Positions 24,647-35,010 of a stretch of 64,000 nt of DNA are shown here, one piece after another. The first letter of the stretch is position 1. Each line of letters begins with the position of its first letter. The stretch covers positions 4,598,001-4,662,000 of the forward strand of contig OZ014413.1 of NCBI GenBank assembly GCA_963965975.1, written 5' to 3'. The notes beneath the pieces were generated by a model. That model was given only the letters and a program-made list of their open reading frames with translations. It did not search any database and was not told the DNA's origin. Source of the DNA: Xestospongia bergquistia (lineage: Eukaryota > Porifera > Demospongiae > Haplosclerida > Petrosiidae). The position numbers were made by a program, and so were the translations under genes.

Positions 24647-25360
24647 GGACTCTGTGGGACTAAAGAAATAAACTGCTATTAAAAGTTCAGTAAGTTGGTT
24701 TGCATTAACACTCTAAAGTCTTTAAATTAAAGAATTTAGAAAGTTTAGAGTATTGAGTGAAGTTTATAAAGTAAACTGGTCAGTCTAAAGGTCTCTATGA
24801 AACCAACTAAATAAACTGTTATTAACAGTTTAGTAAGTTGGTTTGCATTAACCCTCTAAACTCTTTAATTTAAAGACTTCAGAAGGTTTAGACTATTGAG
24901 TGAAGTTTGTAAAGTAAACTGATAGGTCTAAAGAACTCTATGGGACTAACTAAAAAACTGCTATTAACAGTTTAGTAAGTTTGTTTGCATTAACACTCTA
25001 AAGTCTTTAATTTAAAGACTTTAGAAGGTTTAAACTATAGAGTAAAGTTTATAAAGTAAACTGCTCTGTCAAAAGGACTCTATGGGACTAAGGAAATAAA
25101 CTGCTATTAACAGTTTAGTAAGTTGGTTTGCATTAACACTCTAAAGTCTTTAATTTAAAGACTTTAGAAGGTTTAGAGTATTGAGTGAAGTTTATAAAGT
25201 AAAAAGCTCAGTCAAAAAGACTCTATGAAACTAAGAAAATAAACTGCTGTTAACAGTTTAGTAAGTTGGTTTGTATTGATACTCTAAGGTCTTTAATTTA
25301 AAGACTTTAGAAGGTTTAGACTATTGAGTAAAGTTTATAAAGTAAACTGCTCATTCTAAA
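24647..25360 (+). repeat. GGTACTAAGG-type module, copy 4
   Basis: Closest to the copy at 30.22 kb, at an offset of about 5,575 bp (39 monomers less two bases). Both have AAAGGTCTC at the start of the D unit, AACTCTTTAATT, a shortened CTAAAAAACTG run and GTCAAAAGGACTC. Here the fourth unit reads GGGACTAAGGAAAT rather than GGTACTAAGGAAAT. Confidence 0.72.
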
Positions 25361-27804
25361 GGACTCTATGGGACTAACTAATTAAACTATTATTAAGAGT
25401 TTGGTAAGTTGGTTGGCATTAACACTCTAAAGTCTTTAATTTATAGACTTTAGAAGGTTTAGAGTATTGAGTGAAGTTTATAAAGTAAACAGCTCAGTCT
25501 AAAGGACTCTTTGAATCTAACTAAATAAACTGTTGTTAACAGTGTAGTCAGTTGTTTTGCATTAACACTCAAAAGTCTTTAATTTAAAGACACTACAAGG
25601 TTTAGACTATTGAGTGAAGTTTGTAAAGTAAACTGATAGGTCTAAAGGACTCTATGGGACTAACTAAATAAACTGCTATTAACAGTTTTATAAGTTTGTT
25701 TTTCATTAACACTTTAAAGTCTTTAATTTAAAGACTTTAGAAGGTTTAGACTGTTGAGTAAAGATTATAAAGTAAGCTGCACATTCTAAAGGACTCTATG
25801 GGACTAACTAAATAGACTGTTGTTAACAGTTTAGTAAGTTGGTTTGCATTAACACTCTGAAGTCTTTAAATTAAAGACTTTAGAAGGTTTAGACTATTGT
25901 GTGAAGTTTATAAAGTAAACAGCTCTATCTAAAGGACTCTATGGGACTAATTAAATGAACTGCTTTTAAAAGTTTCGTAAGTTAGTTTGCGATAACACTC
26001 TAAAGTCTTTAATTTAAAGACTTTAGAAGGTTTAGACTAATGAGTAAAGTTTATAAAGTAAACTGCTCAGTCTAAAGGACTCTACAGGATTAAAGAAATA
26101 AACTGCTATTAACAGTTTAGTAAGTATGTTTGCATTAACACTCTAAAGTCTTTAATTTAAAGACTTTAGAAGGGTTAGACTATTGAGTAATGTTTATAAA
26201 GTAAACTGCTCAGTCTAAAGGACTCTATGGGACTAAAGAAATAAACTGCTATTAACAGTTTAGTAAGTTGGTTTGCTTTAACACTCTAAAGTCTTTAATT
26301 TATAGACTTTAGAAGGTTTAGAGTATTGAGAGAAGTTTATAAAGTAAACAGCTAAGTCTAAAGGACTCTATGAAACTAACTAAATAAACTGCTGTTAACA
26401 GTTTAGTCAGTTAGTTTGCATTAACACTCTAAAGTCTTTAATTTAAAGACTTTTGAAGGTTTAGAGTATTGAGTGAAGTTTATAAAGTAAACAGCTCAGT
26501 CTAAAGGACTCTATGAAACTAACTAAATAAAATGCTGTTAACAGTTTTGTAAGTTGGTTTGCATTAACACACAAAAGTCTTTAATTTAAAGACTTTAGAA
26601 GGTTTAGACTCTTGAGTGAAGTTTGTAAAGTAAACTGATAGGTCTAAAGGACTCTATGGGACTAACTAAATAAACTGCTATTAACAGTTTAGTAAGTTAG
26701 TTTGCATTAACTCTCTAAAGTCTTTAATTAAGAGACTTAAGAAGGTTTAGACTATTGAGTGAAGTTTATAAAGTAAAAAGCTCAGTCTAAAGGACTCCAT
26801 GAAACTAAGTAATAAACTGCTGTTAACAGTTTAGTAAGTTGGTTTGCATTAACACTCTAAAGCCTATAATTTAAAGACTTTAGAAGGTTTAGACTATTGA
26901 GTAAATTTTATAAAGTAAACTGCTCAGTCTAAAGGACACTATCGGACTAACTAATTAAACTGCTATTAACAGTTTAGTAAGTTAGTTTGCATTAAGAATC
27001 TAAAGTCTTTAATTTAAAGACTTTAGAAGGTTTAGACTATTGAGTAAAGTTTATAAAGTAAACAGCTCAGTCTAAAAAGCTCCATGAAACAAACTAAATA
27101 AACTGCTGTTAACAGTTTACTAAGTTGGTTTGCATTAACACTCAAAAGTCTTTAAATTAAAGACTTTAGAAGCTTTAGACTATTGAGTGAAGTTTGTAAA
27201 GTAAACTGATAGGTCTAAAGGACTCTATGGGACTAACTAAATAAACTGCTACTAACTGTTTAGTAAGTTGGTTTGCATTAACACTTTAACGTCTTTAATT
27301 TAAAGACTCTATAAGGTTTAAACTATTGAGTAAAGTTTATAAAGTAAACTGCTCAGTCTAAAAGGACTCTATGGGACTAAAGAAATAAACTGCTATTAAC
27401 AGTTTAGTAAGTTTGTTTGCATTAACACTCTAAATCCTTTAATTTAAAGACTTTAGAAGGTTTAGAGTATTGAGTGAAGTTTATAAAGTAAAAAGCTCAG
27501 TTTAAAAGACTCTATGAAACTAAGTAAATAAGCTGCTGTTAACAGTTTAGTAATTTGGTTTGTATTAACACTCTAAAGTCTTTAATTTAAAGACTTTAGA
27601 AAGTTTAGACTATTGAGTAAAGTTTATAAAGTAAACTGCTCAGTCTAAAGGACTCTATGGGACTATCTAATTAAACTGCTATTAACAGTTTAGTAAGTTG
27701 GTTTGCATTAACACTCTGAAGTCTTTAAATTAAAGACTTTAGAAGGTTTAGACTACTGAGTGAAGTTTATAAAGTAAACAGCTCGGTCTAAAGGACTCTA
27801 TGGG

Positions 27805-27845
27805 ACTAACTAAATAAACTGTTATTAACAGTTTAGTAAGTTAGT
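27805..27845. repeat. IR1: 41-bp imperfect inverted repeat in the monomer
   Basis: Two 20-base arms around a central T at 27825 pair at 18 of 20 positions. The inner ten base pairs (TAAACTGTTA with TAACAGTTTA) are perfect, and the outer six (ACTAAC with GTTAGT) are perfect too; the two mismatches lie in the TAAA/GTAA segment between them. Most other monomers have CTGCTATTAAC and GTTGGT here, which lowers the pairing. Type E monomers have CTGTTAACAG instead, itself a perfect 10-bp palindrome. Confidence 0.85.
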
Positions 27846-27857
27846 TTGCATTAACAC

Positions 27858-27886
27858 TCTAAAGTCTTTAATTTAAAGACTTTAGA
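27858..27886. repeat. IR2: 29-bp perfect inverted repeat in the monomer
   Basis: The arms TCTAAAGTCTTTAA and TTAAAGACTTTAGA are exact reverse complements, 14 bases each, around a single central T at 27872. This is the best conserved part of the monomer across the window. In types C and F the centre is A (CTTTAAATTAAAG), which is what the same palindrome reads on the other strand, and the arms are usually weakened there by GAGTTTAG in the right arm and, in type F, CTGAAG in the left. Confidence 0.92.
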
Positions 27887-27889
27887 AGG

Positions 27890-27935
27890 TTTAGACTATT
27901 GAGTAAAGTTTATAAAGTAAACTGCTCAGTCTAAA
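27890..27935. repeat. IR3: 46-bp interrupted inverted repeat in the monomer
   Basis: The outer arms TTTAGACT and AGTCTAAA pair over 8 bp, GAG pairs with CTC, and the inner arms AGTTTA and TAAACT pair over 6 bp around a TAAAG loop. Bulges ATT and TAA on the left and G on the right separate the stem sections. The loop side holds two direct copies of TAAAG nine bases apart, which matter for the 9-bp deletions at 18.4 and 19.4 kb. In many monomers the TTTATAAAG core reads TTTCTAAAG, TTTGTAAAG or TTTTTAAAG. Confidence 0.85.
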
Positions 27936-30221
27936 GGACTCTATGGGACTAAAGAAATGAACTGCTATTAACAGTTTAGTAAGTTGGTTTGCATTAACAC
28001 TCTAAAGTCTTTATTTTAAAGAGTTGAGAAGGTTTAAACTATTGAGTCAAGTTTATAATGTAAACTGGTCAGTCTAAAGGACTCTATGGGACTAAAGAAA
28101 TAAACTGGTATTAACTGTTTAGTAAGTTTGTTTGCATTAACGCTCTGAAGTCTTTAATTTAAAGACTTTAGAAGGTTTAGAGTATTGAGTTAAGATTCTA
28201 AAGTAAACTGCTCAATCTAAAGGACTCTATGGGACTAAAGAAATGAACTGCTATTAAAAGTTCAGTAAGTTGGTTTGCATTAACACTCTAAAGTCTTTAA
28301 ATTAAAGAGTTTAGAAAGTTTAGAGTATTGAGTGAAGTTTATGAAGTGATGTGGTCAGTCTAAAGGACTCTATGAAACTAAGTAAATAACTGTTAATAAC
28401 AGTTTAGTAAGTTGGTTTGCATTAACCCTCTAAAGTCTTTAATTTAAAGACTTTAGAAGGTTTAGACTATTGAGTGAAGTTTGTAAAGTAAACTGATAGG
28501 TCTAAAGGACTCTATGGGACTAACTAAATAAACTGCTATTAACAGTTTAGTAAGTTGGTTTGCATTAACTCTTTAAAGTCTTTAATTTAAAGACTTTAGA
28601 AGTTTAGACTATTGAGTAAAGTTTCTAAAGTAAAGTGCTCAATCTAAAGGACTCTATGGGACTAAAGAAATAAACTGCTATTAAAAGTTCAGTAAGTTGG
28701 TTTGCATTAACACTCTAAAGTCTATAAATTGAAGAGTTTAGGAAGTTTAGACTGTTGAGTGATGTTTATAAAGTAAACTGGTCATTCTGAAGGACTCCAT
28801 GAAACTAACTAAATAAACTGTTAATAACAGTTTAGTAAGTTGGTTTGCAATAACCCCCTAAAGTCTTTATTTTAAAGACTTTAGAAGATTTAGACTATTG
28901 AGTGAAGTTTTTAAAGTAAACTGATAGGTCTAAAGGACTCTATGGGCCTAAGTAATTAAACTGCTATTAACAGTTTAGTAAGTTAGTTTGCATTAACACT
29001 CTAAAGTCTTTAATTTAAAGACTTTAGAAGGTTTAAACTATTGAGTAAAGTTTATTAAGAAAACTGCTCAGTCTAAAGGACTCTATGGGACTAAAGAAGT
29101 AAACTGCTATTAACAGTTTAGTAAGTTGGTTTGAATTAACACTCTAAAGTCTTTAATTTAAGGACTTTGGAAGGTTTAGACTATTGAGTGAAGTTTGTGA
29201 AGTAAACTGCTCAGTCTAAAAGACTCTATGGGACTAAAGAAATAAACTGCTACTAACAGTTTAGTAAGTTGGTTTGCATTAACACTCTAAAGTCTTTAAT
29301 TTAACGACTTTAGAAGGTTTAGACTATTGAGTAAATTTTATAAAGTAAACTGCTCATTCTAAAGGACTCTATGGGACTATCTAATGAAACTGCTATTAAC
29401 AGTTCTGTAAGTTGGTTTGCATTAACAATGTGAAGTCTTTAAATTAAAGAGTTTAGAAAGTTTAGACTATTGAGTGAATTTTATAATTTAAACAGCTCGG
29501 TCTAAAGGACTCTTTGGGGCAAAATAAATAAACTATTATTAACAGTTTTGTAAGTTTGTTTGCATTAACACTCTAAAGTCTTTAATATAAAGACTTTAGA
29601 AAGTTTAGACTATTGAGTAAAGTTTATAAAGTAAACTGCTCAGTCTAAAGGACTCTATGGGACTAAAGAAATAATCTGCTATTAACAGTTTAGTAAGTTG
29701 GTTTGCATTAACGCTCTAAAGTCTTTAATTTAAAGACATTAGAAGGTTTAGAGTATTGAGTGAAGTTTATAAAGTAAAGAGCTCAGTCTAAAGGTCTCTA
29801 TGAAACTAACTAAATAAACTGCTGTTAACAGTATAGTAAGTTGGTTTGCATTAACACTCAAACGTCTTTAAATTAAAGACTTTAGAAGCTTTAGACTATT
29901 GAGTGAAATTTGTAAAGTAAACTGATAGGTCTAAAGGACTCTATGGGACTAACTAAATAAACTATTATTAAGAGTTTAGTAAGTTAGTTTGTGATAACAA
30001 TCTAAAGTCTTTAACTTAAAGACTTTAGAAGGTCTAAACTATTGAGTAAAGTTTATAAAATAAACTGCTCAGTCTAAAGGACTCTATGGGACTGAAGAAA
30101 TAAACTGCTATTAACAGTTTAGTAAGTTGGTTTGAATTAACACTCTAAAGTCTTTAATTTAAAGACTTTGGAAGGTTTAGACTTTTGAGTAAAATTTCTA
30201 AAGTAAACCGCTCAATCTAAA

Positions 30222-30934
30222 GGACTCTGTGGGACTAAAGAAATAAACTGCTATTAAAAGTTCGGTAAGTTGGTTTGCATTAACACTCTAAAGTCTTTAA
30301 ATTAAAGAATTTAGAAAGTTTAGAGTATTGAGTGAAGTTTATAAAGGAAACTGGTCAGTCTAAAGGTCTCTATGAAACTAACTAAATAAACTGTTTTTAA
30401 CAGTTTAGTAAGTTGGTTTGCATTAACCCTCTAAACTCTTTAATTTAAAGACTTCAGAAGGTTTAGACTATTGAGTGATGTTTGTAAAGTAAACTGATAG
30501 GTCTAAAGAACTCTATGGGACTAACTAAAAAACTGCTATTAACAGTTTAGTAAGTTAGTTTGCATTAACACTCTAAAGTCTTTAATTTAAAGACTTCAGA
30601 AGGTTTAAACTATTGAGTAAAGTTTATAAAGTAAACTGCTCAGTCAAAAGGACTCTATGGTACTAAGGAAATAAACTGCTATTAACAGTTTAGTAAGTTG
30701 GTTTGCATTAACACTCTAAAGTCTTTAATTTGAAGACTTTAGAAGGTTTAGAGTATAGAGTGAAGTTTATAAAGTAAAAAGCTCATCTAAAGGACTCTAT
30801 GAAACTAAGTAAATAAACTGCTGTTAACAGTTTAGTAAGTTGGTTTGTATTAATACTCTTAAGTGTTTAATTTAAAGACTTTAGAAAGTTTAGACTATTG
30901 AGTAAATTTTAGAAAGTAAACTGCTCAGTATAAA
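30222..30934 (+). repeat. GGTACTAAGG module, copy 5
   Basis: Same chain and private variants as 24.65-25.36 kb. It is preceded by a TTTGAATTAAC monomer in both places, so the similarity begins a little upstream, at about 24.50 and 30.07 kb. It is a dispersed duplicate rather than a tandem one. Confidence 0.72.
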
Positions 30935-32936
30935 GGACTCTATGGGACTAACTAATTAAACTGCTATTAACACTTTAGTAAGTTGGTTTGCATTAACACT
31001 CTTAAGTCTATAAATTAAAGATTTTAGAAGGTTTAGAGTATTGACTGAAGTTTATAAAGTAAACAGCTCGGTCTAAAGGACTCTATGGGACTAACTAAAT
31101 AAACTGTTATTAACAGTTTAGTAAGTTAGTTTCCATTAACACTCTAAAGTCTTTAATTTAAAGACTTTAGAAGGTTTAGACTATTGAGTGAAGTTTTAAA
31201 AGTAAACTGCTCAGTCTAAAGGACTCTATGGGACTAACTAATTAAACTGCTATTAACAGTTTAGTAAGTTGTTTTGTATTAACACTCTAAAGTGTTTAAT
31301 TTAAAGACTTTAGAAAGTTTAGACTATTGAGTAAAGTTTAGAAAGTAAACTGCTCAGTCTAAAGGACTCAATGGGACTAATTAAATAAACTTCTATTAAC
31401 AGTTTAGTAAGTTGGTTTGCATTAACACTTTAAAGTCTTTAATTTAAAGACTTTAGAAGGTTTAGACTATTGAGTGAAGTTTGTAAAGTGAACTGATAGG
31501 TCTAAAGGACTCTATGGGACTAACTAAATAAACTGCTATTAACAGTTTAGTAAGTTGGTTTGCATTAGCACTCTAATGTCTTTAATTTAAAGACTTTAGA
31601 AGGTTTAAACTATTGAGTAAAGTTTCTAAAGTAAACTGCTCAGTCTAAAGGACTCTATGGGACTAAAGAAATAAACTGCTATTAACAGCTTAGTAAGTTG
31701 GTTTTCATTAACACTCTAAAGTTTTTAATTTAAAGACTTTATAAGTTTTAGACTATTGAGTAAAGTTTCTAAAGTAAACTGCACAATCTAAAGGACTCTA
31801 TGGGAATAAAGAAATAAACGGCTATTAAAAGTTCAGTAAGTTGGTTTGCATTAACACTCTAAAGTCTGTAAATTAAAGAGTTTAGAATGTTTAGAGTATT
31901 GAGTGAAGTTTATAAAGTAATCTGGTCAGTCTAAAGGACTCTATGAAACTAACTAAATAAATGTTATTAACAGTTTAGTAAGTTGGTTTGCATTAACGCT
32001 CTAAAGTCTTTAATTTAAAGACTTTAGAAGGTTTAGACTATTGAGTGAATTTTTTAAAGTAAACTGATAGGTCTAAAGGACTCTATGGGACCAACTAAAT
32101 AAACTGCTATTAACAGTTTTGTAAGTTGGTTTGCATTAACTCTCTAAAGTCTTTAATTTAAAGACTTTAGAAGGTTTAAACTATTGAGTAATTTTTCTAA
32201 AGTAAACTGCTCAGTCTAAAGGACTCTATGGGACTAAAGAAATAAACTGCTATTAACAGTTTAGTAATTTGCTTTGCATTAACACTCTAAAGTCTTTAAT
32301 TTAAAGACTTTAGAAGGTTTAGACTATTGAGTGAAGTTTGTAAAGTAAACTGATAGGTCTAAACGACTCTATGGGACTAACTAAATAAACTGCTATTAAC
32401 AGTTTAGTAAGTTGGTTTGCATTAACACTCTAAAGTCTTTAATTTAAAGACTTTAGAAGGTTTTGACTATTGAGTGAAGTTTCTAAAGTAAACTGCTCAG
32501 TATAAAGGACTCTATGGGACTAATGAAATAAACTGCTATTAACAGTTTAGTAATTTGGTTTGCATTAACACTCTAAAGTCTTTAATTTAAAGACTTTAAA
32601 AGGTTTAGAGTATTGAGTGATGTTTATAAAGTAAAAAGCTCAGTCTAAATTACTTTATGAAACTAAGTAATTAAACTGCTGTTAACAGTTTATCAAGATG
32701 GTTTGCATTAACACCTTAAAGCCCTTTAATTTAAAGACTTTAGAAAGTTTAGACTATTGAGTATATTTTATAATTTAAACCGCTCATTCTAAAGGACTCT
32801 ATGGGACTAACTAATTAAACTGCTATTAACAGTTTAGTAAGTTGGTTTGCATTAACACTCTGAAGTCTTTAAATTAAAGAGTTTAGAAGTTTTAGACTAT
32901 TGATTGAAGTTTATAAAGTAAACAGCTCGGTCTAAA

Positions 32937-33840
32937 GGACTCTATGGGACTAACTAAATAAACTGTTATTAACAGTTTAGTAAGTTAGTTTGCATTAACA
33001 CTCTAAAGTCTTTAATTTAAAGACTTTAGAAGGTTTAGACTATTGAGTAAATTTTATAAAGTAAACTGCTCAGTCTAAAGGACTCTATGGGACTAAAGAA
33101 ATAAACTGCTATTAACAGCTTAGTAAGTTGGTTTGCATTAACACTCTAAAGTCTTTAATTTAAAGACTTTAGAAGGTTTAGACTATTGAGTAAAGTTTCT
33201 AAAGTAAACTGCTCAATCTAAAGGACTCTATGGGACTAAAGAAATAAACTGCTATTAAAAGTTCAGTAAGTTGGTTTGCATTAACACTCTAAAGTCTTTA
33301 AATTAAAGAATTTAGAAAGTTTAGAGTATTGAGTGAGGTTTATAAAGTAATCTGGTCAGTCTAAAGGACTCTATGAAACTAACTAAATAACTGTTATTAA
33401 CAGTTTAGTAAGTTGGTTTGTATTAATACTATAAAGTGCTTAATTTAAAGACTTTAGAAAGTTTAGACTATTGAGTAAATTTTAGAAAGTAAACAGCTCG
33501 GTCTAAAGGACTCTATGGGACTAAATAAATAAACTGTTATTAACAGTTTAGTAAGTTAGTTTGCATTAACACTCTAAAGTCTTTAATTTAAAGACTTTAG
33601 AAGGTTTAGACTATTGAGTAAATTTTATAAAGTAAACTGCTCAGTCTAAAGGACTCTATGGGACTAAAGAAATAAACTGCTATTAACAGCTTAGTAAGTT
33701 GGTTTGCATTAACACTCTAAAGTCTTTAATTTAAAGAATTTAGAAAGTTTAGAGTATTGAGTGAGGTTTATAAAGTAATCTGGTCAGTCTAAAGGACTCT
33801 ATGAAACTAACTAAATAACTGTTATTAACAGTTTAGTAAG
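32937..33840 (+). repeat. 4-mer duplication with a spliced junction
   Basis: The G and B units at about 32937-33130 recur at about 33508-33700, 571 bp later. Before the second copy a type D start (AAATAACTGTTATT) changes within the unit into a TATTAATACTATAAAGTGC unit. After it, a B unit changes into the second half of a C unit (GAATTTAG, GTGAGGTTTATAAAG). Both are hybrids made inside a monomer. Confidence 0.75.
33223..33365 (+). repeat. Variant monomer type C
   Basis: Type C follows CTGCTCAATCT, reads CTGCTATTAAAAGTTCAG where other types have CTATTAACAGTTTAG, and has an A-centred IR2 (CTTTAAATTAAAG) followed by GAATTTAG or GAGTTTAG and then AAAGTTTAGAGTATTGAG. It precedes type D. A sister form has CTTTAAATTGAAG and TTTAGACTG instead and leads to a D form with CTGTTAATAACAG. 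It is 143 bp. Confidence 0.8.
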
Positions 33841-33939
33841 TTGGTTTGCATTAATCCTCTAAAGTCTTTAATTTAAAGACTTTAGAAGGTTTAGACTATT
33901 GAGTGAAGTTTTTAAAGTAAGCTGATAGGTCTAAAGGAC

Positions 33940-35010
33940 TCTATGGGACTAACTAAATAAACTGCTATTAACAGTTTAGTAAGTTGGTTTACATTAACTC
34001 TCTAAAGTCTTTAATTTAAAGACTTTAGAAGGTTTAAACTATCGAGTAAAGTTTCTAAACTAAACTGCTCTGTATAAAGGACTCTATGGGACTAAAGAAA
34101 TAAACTGCTATTAACAGTTTAGTATTTTGGTTTGCATTAACACTTGATAGTCTTTAATTTAAAGACTTTAGAAGGTTTAGACTATTGAGTGAAGTTTGTA
34201 AAGTAAACCGATAGGTCTAAAGGACTCTATGGGACTAACTAAATAAACTGCTATTAACAGTTTAGTAAGTTGGCTTGCATTAACTCTCAAAAGTCTTTAA
34301 TTAAAAGACTTTAGAAGGTTTAAACTATTGAGTAAAGTTTCTAAAGTAAACTGCTCAGTATAAAGGACACTATGGGACTAAAGAAATAAACTGCTATTAA
34401 CAGTTTAGTAATTTGGTTTGCATTAACCCTCTAAAGTCTTTCATTTAAAGACTTTAGAAGGTTTAGACTATTGAGTAATGTTTCTAAAGTAAACTGCTCA
34501 ATCTAAAGGACTCTAAGGGACTAAAGAAATAAACTACTATTAAAAGTTCAGTAAGTTGGTTTGCATTAACACTCTAAAGTCTTTAAATTAAAGAATTTAG
34601 AAAGTTTAGAGTATTGAGTGAAGTTTATAAAGTAATCTGGTCAGTCTAAAGGACTCTATGAAACTAACTAAATAACTGTTATTAACAGTTTAGTAAGTGG
34701 GTTTGCATTAATCCTCTAAAGTCTTTAATTTAAAGACTTTAGAAGGTTTAGACTATTGAGTGAAGTTTGTAAAGTAAACTGATAAGTCTAAAGGACTCTA
34801 TGGGACTAACTAAATAAACTGCTATTAACAGTTTAGTAAGTTGGTTTACATTAACTCTCTAAAGTCTTTAATTTAAAGACTTTAGAAGGTTTAAACCATT
34901 GAGTAAAGTTTCTAAAGTAAACTGCTCAGTATAAAGGACTCTATGGGACTAAAGAAATAAACTGCTATTAACAGTTTAGTAGTTTGGTTTGCATTAACAC
35001 TCTAAAGTCT
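33940..35010 (+). repeat. 6-mer recurrence of an A-B-A-B-C-D chain
   Basis: The series with GGTTTACATTAACTC, GTTTAGTATTTTGG or TAGTTTGG and ACCGATAGG restarts after 857 bp (six monomers less one base). The copies are incomplete and diverged by a few percent. At about 35.15 kb the second copy turns into an E, F, G chain instead of a C, D chain. Confidence 0.68.
34651..34792 (+). repeat. Variant monomer type D (142 bp)
   Basis: Type D follows a TCTGGTCAGTCT junction, begins GGACTCTATGAAACTAAC, and has AAATAACTGTTATTAAC, one A fewer than AAATAAACTG elsewhere, so the copy is 142 bp. It then has AACCCTCTAAAG or AATCCTCTAAAG and ends toward ACTGATAGG, leading to type A. Copies that keep AAATAAACTG occur near 6010 and 8443. 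These one-base differences explain most of the small departures from exact multiples of 143. Confidence 0.8.

Larger units (their letters stand above)
27793..27935 (+). repeat. Reference monomer (type G) with all three dyads
   Basis: This 143-bp copy is a good example of the unit because its inverted repeats are nearly intact. Starting from GGACTC as base 1, it carries IR1 at 13-53, IR2 at 66-94 and IR3 at 98-143, with short spacers between them. It also carries AATAAA at bases 21-26 and TATAAA at bases 119-124. The type G marks are CTGTTATTAAC in IR1 and GTTAGT instead of GTTGGT at bases 48-53. The next monomer starts at 27936 with no gap. Confidence 0.9.
25361..30221 (+). repeat. Mosaic satellite stretch
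   Basis: Satellite monomers only. At 25.36-26.0 kb there is the TTAAGAG, TTAGTCAG or AGTCAG, ACTGATAGG, AATAGACTG chain that is also found near 10.3-10.9 kb. At 28.6-29.1 kb there is the TTGAAGAGTTTAG, CTGGTCATTCT, GTTAATAACAG chain. I found no recent long duplication and no gene. Confidence 0.75.

Noticed and set aside
27858-27886. IR2 as a transcription terminator or transposon terminal repeat
   Set aside because: It occurs in essentially every monomer as an internal part of the unit, with no element bounded by it and no gene next to it.
27793-27935. Monomer as a trimer of an older unit of about 47 bp
   Set aside because: The three dyads are roughly evenly spaced and share TTTAG words, but aligning the thirds gave only about 40% matches, which is not convincing for A+T-rich DNA.
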